DNA of 64,000 bases, taken from the NCBI GenBank assembly GCA_015075275.1, contig JABTUU010000002.1, positions 1,226,841 through 1,290,840 on the forward strand, in the 5' to 3' direction. Made by a program: the position numbers and the translations under genes. Source of the DNA: Anaerolineales bacterium (GTDB lineage Bacteria > Chloroflexota > Anaerolineae > Anaerolineales > Villigracilaceae). Positions within the stretch are counted from its first letter, which is position 1. Each line of letters begins with the position of its first letter. The notes beneath the pieces were generated by a model, which saw nothing but the letters and a program-made list of their open reading frames with translations, was not told the origin of the DNA and did not search any database. Shown one piece after another: positions 58,231-64,000 of this stretch.

Positions 58231-59301
58231 TTAGCCTTTGTGCGTGTATTCTTCCATGGCGACGAGCAAATCCTCAATGTCGGTCATTTGAGTTTCGCCC
58301 ATGTGTGCGACGCGGAACGTGGAGGCTTTAATCGGACCGTATCCACCGGCGATGCGCATGCCTTTCGGTTTAAGGAAAGCGTTCAAGTCGGGAGCGTTGA
58401 TGTTGTCGTCATTTTTGATAGTCGTCACCGTTTGAGAACGATAGCCTTCCGGCGCATACATTTCCAGATCGTGCATGCTTGCCCATTCTTGCACGCGTTT
58501 CGCCATCGCAGAATGACGCGCGAAGCGTTGTTCGAGCCCTTCGGCGAGGATGCGGTCGAGTTGGAGATCGAGCGCAAAGATGAGCGACATGGCGGGGGTA
58601 GCGGGCGATGAATCTTTTAGACGATGCTTTTCCATGCGTAGAAAATCGAAGTACCAGCCGCGATTCTCGACCGATTTGGCTTTTTCCATGGCGCGGTCTG
58701 AAACGGCTCCTAGCGCCAGCCCCGGTGGAAGCGCCAAGCATTTTTGCGACGAAGTGAGGACCATGTCTAATCCCCAAGCGTCCATTTCGATCTTTGCGCC
58801 GCTCAGCGACGAAACCGCGTCAACCAAAATGAGCGTATCCGGCGAGGCGGCGCGCACTGCTTCGGCGACTTCCTTGATTGGGTTTTGCAGCCCGGTTGAG
58901 GTCTCGTTATGAACGATGGTCAGGGCTTCGTATCCGCCGCGTTTGACGGCGTCGGCTACAAGTTCGGGCGAGGCGGGCTGATCCCAATCGAATGAAAGTT
59001 TCTCGGTTTCTTTCCCGTTCGCTTCGGCAACGTCGTGCCAGCGATCCGCGAACGCGCCGTTGACCACCGAGAGGACGCGCTTGCTCACAAAGTTGCGGAT
59101 GGCTGCTTCTTGCAAGCCTGTACCGGAAGCGGCGAAGAGGAAGACACGGTATTGCGTGTAGAAAAGTTGTTGTGCTTTCTCAGAAGCGCTGCGAAAGGTC
59201 GCTTCGAATTCTTTGCTGCGATGAGGAAGCATGGGCGCGGTTTGCGCTTGTAGAACTTCGGGGGCGACGTCGACCGGGCCGGGAACAAACATGCGTGGCA
59301 T
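58231..59301 (-). CDS. Class V aminotransferase (serine-glyoxylate/alanine-glyoxylate type)
   Basis: This 356-residue PLP enzyme opens with 'MFVPGPVDVAPEVL' and 'PHRSKEF', has 'ASGTGLQEAAIRN', PLP-binding Asp161 ('LVDAVSSL') and Schiff-base Lys187 ('SSQKCLALPPG'), and ends with 'FRVAHMGETQMTDI'. The family makes glycine or hydroxypyruvate from glyoxylate and serine or alanine; some members are phosphoserine-type. It fits with the hydroxypyruvate reductase and glycerate kinase elsewhere in the window. It is followed by a 57-residue membrane protein gene upstream on the same strand. Confidence 0.88.
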   Translation of the reverse strand: MPRMFVPGPVDVAPEVLQAQTAPMLPHRSKEFEATFRSASEKAQQLFYTQYRVFLFAASGTGLQEAAIRNFVSKRVLSVVNGAFADRWHDVAEANGKETEKLSFDWDQPASPELVADAVKRGGYEALTIVHNETSTGLQNPIKEVAEAVRAASPDTLILVDAVSSLSGAKIEMDAWGLDMVLTSSQKCLALPPGLALGAVSDRAMEKAKSVENRGWYFDFLRMEKHRLKDSSPATPAMSLIFALDLQLDRILAEGLEQRFARHSAMAKRVQEWASMHDLEMYAPEGYRSQTVTTIKNDDNINAPDLNAFLKPKGMRIAGGYGPIKASTFRVAHMGETQMTDIEDLLVAMEEYTHKG

Positions 59302-59337
59302 AGATTCTCCTTTGGCGCCTTTTGTAGAGGCAATAAG

Positions 59338-59514
59338 TTACTTCACAAAAAACGATAATACGACCATCAGAACGATAAATGCGCCTGCGAGCGTTCCAAT
59401 ACGCGTCAGGTCTTTTTTTATGTGGGTGTAATCGGGGTTGAATTCAACGCTTTTCGGCGTTGAGGTCATGCTCACTTTCACTTTTGTCGAACGAGATTTA
59501 TTATTCTTTGCCAT
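59338..59514 (-). CDS. Small single-pass membrane protein
   Basis: This 58-codon gene (stop at 59338) starts at ATG 59514, with AAGGAG about 9 bases upstream; an earlier GTG overlaps that site and is unlikely. The N-terminal ~35 residues are basic and Ser/Thr-rich with 'EFNPDYTHIKKDLTRIG', and the last 20 form a membrane helix ending in 'FFVK'. It has no enzymatic motif. It lies between sortase and aminotransferase on the same strand. It looks like a conserved tail-anchored-type small protein, function unknown. Confidence 0.6.
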   Translation of the reverse strand: MAKNNKSRSTKVKVSMTSTPKSVEFNPDYTHIKKDLTRIGTLAGAFIVLMVVLSFFVK

Positions 59515-59600
59515 TTGATTCACTCCTTGTCTTTTCGCGCAACGGTTGAACGGGCTGATTCGATTTTGTTCGCTCAGCGCCGGAGTCGCGAATTGTATCG

Positions 59601-60497
59601 CTAATTTTGTAATCTTCCAAACACGACGATGCGTTCGTTATTGACCAAATATGGATAACACGAGATTAATGTCACAGTGGGGCTGCCGATGCTTGCCATC
59701 ACTTCCACTGCCGTCGGTTTGACGACCGCCGTGCGATCTACTACATAGATATATTGACGCTGTTGAGTATAGACGATAATCTGATCGCCGGGCACAAGTT
59801 TATCCAGATAACGGAATAACTCGCCGTACACATCGTTGTGCGCCGAAAGGATCACGTTGCCGTTTTCGCCGGGGCTCGCCGAAGCCAAATTTTGCCCAAC
59901 GCCTTTCTTAAGTTGTTCCCAGCCGTCGCCTTGTACGACCGGCGCATCCACGTTGAGCGCAGGGATTTGCAAACGGATCGCCTGATTGGGCGCAGATGTG
60001 GGCACCGGCAAATTCTCCAACGATTGCACCATCGGGCGTAGGTGTTCGGGAATCTCTTCCAGGTTAGGGCGCGTATTTCCTTGCGCGTCGGGCGGCATAT
60101 GTCCCGACGGCAACACCGCCGTCACGATCAGCGGGGTAGGCGTGAAAGTTTCCTGAATTAAAACCGATGCGACCTCTTTATTTAAATCGCGCAAGATTCC
60201 GAATCCGCTGATGAGGACTCCGATGAGTCCCGCCGCCGCGAGGATCTCCACCGCCAATAAGACTCGATCCATTGTCCGCCTGCGCTTCGATGCGGGAACT
60301 GTGGGCGGGTCGCCGGTTTCTTCGAGCGTATCTACCACTGGCGCGGACGCTTCAAGCGCCCCTATTTCCACATCCGCTACGCGGCCAGTCCTTTTGAAAT
60401 GTTCCAAGCGTTCGCGCCGCGTACCGCGCCGTTTTTCAATCAATAAACGGCGCAACTCTTCTACGGATAAATCTTCGGGAGATTTTCTTCGAGCCAT
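59601..60497 (-). CDS. Sortase (class D/E-like transpeptidase)
   Basis: This 298-residue protein starts at ATG 60497. A ~75-residue charged cytoplasmic part and one membrane helix (~78-102) lead to a Pro-rich stalk and the sortase barrel. Catalytic residues are His220 ('LSAHNDVYGE'), Cys280 ('LISCYPY') and Arg289 ('NNERIVVFG'). Sortases attach proteins carrying a C-terminal sorting signal to the envelope, which is evidence for a thick or monoderm-like surface. A TATAAT lies only ~10-15 bases upstream of the ATG with no Shine-Dalgarno sequence, so the message may be leaderless. Confidence 0.85.
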   Translation of the reverse strand: MARRKSPEDLSVEELRRLLIEKRRGTRRERLEHFKRTGRVADVEIGALEASAPVVDTLEETGDPPTVPASKRRRTMDRVLLAVEILAAAGLIGVLISGFGILRDLNKEVASVLIQETFTPTPLIVTAVLPSGHMPPDAQGNTRPNLEEIPEHLRPMVQSLENLPVPTSAPNQAIRLQIPALNVDAPVVQGDGWEQLKKGVGQNLASASPGENGNVILSAHNDVYGELFRYLDKLVPGDQIIVYTQQRQYIYVVDRTAVVKPTAVEVMASIGSPTVTLISCYPYLVNNERIVVFGRLQN

Positions 60498-60522
60498 TGG
60501 GTTGAGATTATACCGCAGGGGA

Positions 60523-60551
60523 TTGTCAATTTCTCTCACTCTCGTTATAAT
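60523..60551 (+). promoter_or_regulatory. Promoter of tRNA-Val
   Basis: -35 TTGTCA (60523-60528), 17-base spacer, -10 TATAAT (60546-60551), 30 bases before the mature tRNA. Confidence 0.7.
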
Positions 60552-60580
60552 GTCAGTCCTTCCCCCTTTGGGGACGTTGC

Positions 60581-60654
60581 GGGCGGGTAGCTCAGTTGGT
60601 TAGAGCACTGCTTTGACATAGCAGAGGTCGTAGGTTCGAGCCCTATCTCGCCCA
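60581..60654 (+). tRNA. tRNA-Val(GAC)
   Basis: The cloverleaf is complete: acceptor GGGCGGG with CTCGCCC (one G-U), D-arm AGCTCAGTTGGTTAGAGC, anticodon stem CTGCT/AGCAG with loop TTGACAT (anticodon GAC), T-arm with GGTTCGAGCC. The discriminator is A; CCA is not encoded in full. Confidence 0.95.
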
Positions 60655-60669
60655 CAAGGTCGGTTGAAC

Positions 60670-60950
60670 CGACTCTAATATAATAAAACGCCTTGACCAA
60701 GACGAGTAAGTAAAGATCATTCTGCCAGAGAGAAGAAACGTTTGTTGCGAGTTTCTTTCAGAAGATTTTACGGAAAACCCCTTGCGAGCGTAAAACTGAA
60801 AACTGAACAACGTTAGCGTTCAGCGAGTAAGCGAAACGGACGGCTCCGTTATCAGCCCAAGAGACGCGCATCAAAATTAATTTTGAGGCGCAATTCGGGT
60901 GGAACCGCGTGAATTAAAAACTCGCCCCGTGTTCGGGCGAGTTTTTGTTT
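60670..60950 (+). promoter_or_regulatory. T-box riboswitch of thrS
   Basis: The 3' end holds the conserved T-box GGGTGGAACCGCG (60897-60909), followed by a terminator hairpin (AAAAACTCGCCC 60916-60927 with 60935-60946, then T-rich). The 5' part has the Stem I signatures GACGAGTAAGTA and CAGAGAGAAG. A candidate specifier is the ACC in GGAAAACCCC (about 60774-60783), a threonine codon. Uncharged tRNA-Thr would bind the codon and the TGGA of the T-box and prevent termination. A TATAAT at 60679 may be a separate promoter. Confidence 0.88.
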
Positions 60951-61015
60951 TAACCCCCAACCTCACCCCTAGCCCCTCTCCTAAAAGAGAGGGGAACAAT
61001 AGAAAGGAAACGAAA

Positions 61016-62824
61016 ATGTCGCAACAACAAGAGAAATATAAAGAATCGTATTTGTATAAAATTCGTCATTCCGCCGCGCATGTGATGGCGCAAGCGGTGA
61101 TGGAGATGTTCCCCGACGGAAAGGTGACCATCGGTCCGCCTGTGGAAAACGGATTCTATTACGATTTCGATTTGCCGCGCAACTTAACGCCCGAAGATTT
61201 AGAAGCCATCGAAAAGCGGATGCGCCAAATTGTGCAAGGAAAATTTGACTTTAAGAAAACGGTCGTCTCGGCGGGCGAGGCGAAGAAGATTTTCGCCGAC
61301 CAGCCGTATAAATTAGAGTTAATCGAAGGACTCGAAAAAGGCGGCGCGGACGAGTACGGTAATCCGCTTCAAGAAAAGCCTGAAATTTCGATCTATCAAC
61401 AAGACACGTTCGTGGACTTATGTCGCGGTCCGCATGTTGAGAACACGAAAGAAATTAAGCAAGACGCATTCAAGTTGATGTCCATTGCGGGCGCGTATTG
61501 GCGCGGCGACGAAAATAATAAAATGTTGCAACGCGTTTACGGCACGGCGTGGGAAAATAAAAAACAACTCGAAGAATATCTGCATCAACTTGAAGAGGCG
61601 AAGAAACGCGATCATCGCAAACTAGGCAAGGAATTAGAAATCTTCATCTTCGACGAAGAGGTTGGTCCAGGTTTGCCGCTGTGGCTGCCGAACGGCGGCG
61701 TGATGATCGAAGAACTTGAGCGCCTTGCCAAAGAGATGGAAGAGAAGGCGGGCTATCTGCGCGTCCGCACGCCGAATGTAACGAAGGAAGATTTGTTTTT
61801 GCATTCGGGGCATTTGCCGTATTACGCCGAAAGCATGTACCCGCCGATGGAACTCGAAGGCGTGAAGTATTACGTCAAGCCGATGAACTGCCCAATGCAC
61901 CATAAAATTTTCGGCTCGAAGGGACGTTCGTACCGCGAGTTGCCGATTCGTTTGGCGGAGTACGGGACGTGCTACCGTTACGAGAAATCAGGCGAGTTGT
62001 TTGGGCTGATGCGCGTGCGCTCGATGCAAATGAACGACGCGCATATTTACATCCGCGAAGATCAATTCGAGCAGGAGTTCCTTGCGGTGATTGATCTGTA
62101 CCTTAAGTATTTTGAATTATTCGGCATCGAGAAATACGTCATGCGTTTTTCAAAACATGCCAAAGCGGGACTCGGCAAAAAATATGTGGACAACGAACGT
62201 CTGTGGCTTAAGACCGAAGATATGGTGCGCCGCGCTATGATCGGCGGCAACGTCCCCTTTGTGGAAGTAGACGACGAAGCCGCGTTCTACGGTCCCAAAA
62301 TTGACGTGCAGATTTGGTCGGCAATTGGGCGCGAGTTTACGCTCGCCACCAATCAAGTGGACTTCGCGCAACCCGCGCGCTTCGACCTCAAGTTCATCAA
62401 CAGCGAAGGGCACGACGAAATGCCGCTCTGCATTCACCGCGCGCCGCTCTCGACGCACGAGCGCATGATCGGATTTCTACTGGAACATTACGCGGGAAAT
62501 TTCCCCGTTTGGCTTTCGCCCGAACAAGCGCGCGTCATTTCGATTACGGACGAACAAAACGATTACGCGGAAAATATCGCCAAAGAATTGCGCGCAAGCG
62601 GAATCCGCGCGCACGCCGACGTTTCTTCGCAACGCATGAACGCCAAGATTCGTCAGGCGCAGTTGATGAAAGTCCCCTATATGATCGTGGTCGGCAAAAA
62701 CGAGATGGAAGCGGGACAAATCTCCTTGCGCGTGAGAGACGGCAGTCAGCAAAACGGATTTGCGTTGAGCGAGTTCATCGTCCGCGCGAAGGATAAGATT
62801 GCGAGGCGGGCGAAGGAGCTGTAA
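61016..62824 (+). CDS. thrS: Threonyl-tRNA synthetase without TGS domain
   Basis: This 602-residue protein starts at ATG 61016 (AAAGGAAACG upstream). The editing domain has H18-SAA-H22 and 'DLCRGPHV'. The class II core has 'MNCPMHHKIF' (zinc Cys), 'ELPIRLAEYGTCYRYE' (motif 2) and 'PLSTHERMIGFLLEHY' (motif 3). The anticodon-binding domain follows to the end. The ~60-residue N-terminal TGS domain of most bacterial enzymes is absent. It is controlled by the upstream T-box. Confidence 0.95.
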   Translation: MSQQQEKYKESYLYKIRHSAAHVMAQAVMEMFPDGKVTIGPPVENGFYYDFDLPRNLTPEDLEAIEKRMRQIVQGKFDFKKTVVSAGEAKKIFADQPYKLELIEGLEKGGADEYGNPLQEKPEISIYQQDTFVDLCRGPHVENTKEIKQDAFKLMSIAGAYWRGDENNKMLQRVYGTAWENKKQLEEYLHQLEEAKKRDHRKLGKELEIFIFDEEVGPGLPLWLPNGGVMIEELERLAKEMEEKAGYLRVRTPNVTKEDLFLHSGHLPYYAESMYPPMELEGVKYYVKPMNCPMHHKIFGSKGRSYRELPIRLAEYGTCYRYEKSGELFGLMRVRSMQMNDAHIYIREDQFEQEFLAVIDLYLKYFELFGIEKYVMRFSKHAKAGLGKKYVDNERLWLKTEDMVRRAMIGGNVPFVEVDDEAAFYGPKIDVQIWSAIGREFTLATNQVDFAQPARFDLKFINSEGHDEMPLCIHRAPLSTHERMIGFLLEHYAGNFPVWLSPEQARVISITDEQNDYAENIAKELRASGIRAHADVSSQRMNAKIRQAQLMKVPYMIVVGKNEMEAGQISLRVRDGSQQNGFALSEFIVRAKDKIARRAKEL

Positions 62825-62853
62825 AGAGCAGGGAGCGGGGAATTGGAGAATAT

Positions 62854-62898
62854 CGAAATTGGCGGAGGTCTGCGAGACTCTCCGCCAATTTCGTTTTT
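62854..62898 (+). terminator. Terminator of thrS
   Basis: CGAAATTGGCGGAG (62854-62867) pairs perfectly with 62880-62893 around a 12-base loop and is followed by TTTTT. Confidence 0.85.
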
Positions 62899-62905
62899 AC
62901 GATAG

Positions 62906-64000
62906 TTACCGACTCCACCCTTCAACCATACCATCCACCTGATTCAGCGGATACATTTCGCAAGTGAACGGGTTGACCAGGATAGGTATATTTTTATCAT
63001 TTGCATCCCGCGTGTTGACGATCAACCACTGTCCATTCGGACCCCAAACTGACATGAAGGCAGTTGGAACCTCAGGTTCTACAACCAATTTGCGTTCCGA
63101 GCCGTCCAGCCGAGAGATATAGATTCCCCAGTTCGTTTCGCCAAATTGGCGATCGGCGAAAACGATCCATTGCCCGTCAGGCGAGATCGCGCCATAACCT
63201 GCTTTATTGTGGATCGTGAACAAATCTTTTGTTTCACCGCTCTGCAAGTTATAGGTTTTGAGATTAAATCCATCTCCGCTCAGTGCGCTATACACAATCG
63301 TTTGACTATCGGACAGCCAGCCCACAGGCGCGAGTACCTGCCCAGAGGGGATGTTGATTGTCTGCAACCCTGAACCATCGGCATTGACAATATACATATT
63401 GAACGTATTGGTAAACATCCAGCGCGTATCGTCCGGCGACCAGATCATGCGATAACCGTCCACGACTAGCGCAGAATTTTGTCCGCTTGTCAGATTGATT
63501 ATGTGCAAACCATCCTGAGCGCTATACGCCAGTTGCGTTCCATCGTTGGAAAGCGAGGGCCACGCGCCGATGCCAATCTTCTGCAAATCTGTTCCATTGG
63601 GGTTGCCGATGTAAATCGCGGGCAACATCCCGCCTTCATTGATCGTTACGACGATTTTACCGTCCACGCCTGAGAGAAGCGCGTCATTTCGACTGGCAAG
63701 TTGATTCCATTTTTCAAGCGTGAGACACGCCTCAGCCTGCGGAGTTGGAATTGGCTCGGAACTCAGCGGAGGATTCCACTGCGCTTGCCAGGGACCGCTC
63801 GCTTCATAAGGAATCCAGAACTCAAACGCGAAGCGGCGTACCCCAGTAGGCATATCTTTATACGTCGTTTGGACATTGAATACGGTTAGGTCTGCAGAAC
63901 CGCCGCCCCCGCCGCCTCCGCCAGAACAGATCATCGGGTCGGATGGAACAGAATCTTTCACGTCTGCAGAAATATTGGGCGCATCTGTAGAAAACTTAAA
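62906..64000 (-). CDS. TolB-like beta-propeller protein (5' end outside window)
   Basis: The minus-strand frame is open to the right window edge, so the N-terminus is missing. After a glycine run of eight and an unknown domain of ~90 residues, at least five repeats of the WD40-like PD40/TolB kind follow: 'GIGAWPSLSNDGTQLAYSA', 'RMIWSPDDTRWMF', 'APVGWLSDSQTIVYS', 'GAISPDGQWIVFAD' and 'MSVWGPNGQWLIVNT'. The protein is probably exported or a lipoprotein, with a surface binding role. No enzyme motif is visible. Confidence 0.75.
   Translation of the reverse strand, partial: FKFSTDAPNISADVKDSVPSDPMICSGGGGGGGGSADLTVFNVQTTYKDMPTGVRRFAFEFWIPYEASGPWQAQWNPPLSSEPIPTPQAEACLTLEKWNQLASRNDALLSGVDGKIVVTINEGGMLPAIYIGNPNGTDLQKIGIGAWPSLSNDGTQLAYSAQDGLHIINLTSGQNSALVVDGYRMIWSPDDTRWMFTNTFNMYIVNADGSGLQTINIPSGQVLAPVGWLSDSQTIVYSALSGDGFNLKTYNLQSGETKDLFTIHNKAGYGAISPDGQWIVFADRQFGETNWGIYISRLDGSERKLVVEPEVPTAFMSVWGPNGQWLIVNTRDANDKNIPILVNPFTCEMYPLNQVDGMVEGWSR

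Noticed and set aside
60899..61015. A 39-codon N-terminal extension of ThrS
   Set aside because: It would be translated from the T-box and terminator region and is followed by a good RBS and ATG at 61016 matching the start of the editing domain.
1..64000. CRISPR arrays or cas genes
   Set aside because: No regularly spaced 25-40 bp repeats were seen; the tandem repeats found are coding minisatellites in kinases, and no Cas-like protein is encoded.

Overview
The window looks like a chromosomal segment of an Anaerolineae-type Chloroflexota bacterium. This placement is an inference from overall gene style: roughly 50-55% GC, sortase, BMP-type lipoproteins, CutLMS-type hydroxylases, PadR and MacB modules, and a T-box-controlled thrS. 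No database search was possible. Coding is dense, except for an AT-richer, IS-riddled island at about 11.1-18.9 kb.

Region 1 (1-11.1 kb) is the flank of a WXG100/type VII secretion-like locus. On the + strand are the C-terminal end of an FtsK/EssC-like ATPase, a WXG100 protein and a YukD-like/FHA protein. Convergent to these is a tightly packed minus-strand operon, read from 11.1 to 1.8 kb: kinase, polytopic GT-C-like membrane protein, kinase, a WXG-headed protein with a C39-like cysteine peptidase domain, a possible EspG-like partner, and a third kinase. An IS1-family element sits exactly in a 4-bp stop/start overlap of this operon. Its 8-bp target duplication restored both the stop codon and the start codon.

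Region 2 (11.1-18.9 kb) is a graveyard. It holds a chimeric transposase remnant, a second IS1 copy, HigB and DegV remnants, two paralogous low-GC lipoproteins separated by a decayed IS5-family element, a second IS5 remnant, and head-to-head truncated uracil-DNA glycosylase and DprA-like genes. A 38-bp repeat occurs twice.

Region 3 (18.77-36.09 kb) is a 17-kb plus-strand catabolic operon behind a good sigma-70-type promoter. It encodes a CaiB-type CoA transferase, FdrA, a DUF1116 protein, a fused tandem cyclase-family hydrolase, an NmrA-like oxidoreductase, a three-subunit molybdenum hydroxylase, CoxG, a BMP binding protein with its ABC importer, a second cyclase-family hydrolase and a truncated thiolase-like start. 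Together they suggest uptake, hydroxylation, hydrolytic ring opening and carbamoyl or CoA transfer on an N-heterocyclic or ureide-like compound. This is the best candidate for an undescribed pathway.

Region 4 (36.1-64 kb) is mostly housekeeping: ComM-like ATPase, glycerate 2-kinase divergent from a glyoxylate/hydroxypyruvate reductase, a duplicated-motif membrane protein, a PadR-MacB-type efflux operon, GH4 glycosidase, ATP-grasp ligase, ProC, ABC-F ATPase, UPF0173 hydrolase, a CASTOR/POLLUX-like channel, RlmD plus 5-oxoprolinase PxpBCA, a class V aminotransferase, sortase, tRNA-Val, T-box-thrS and a beta-propeller protein cut by the window end.
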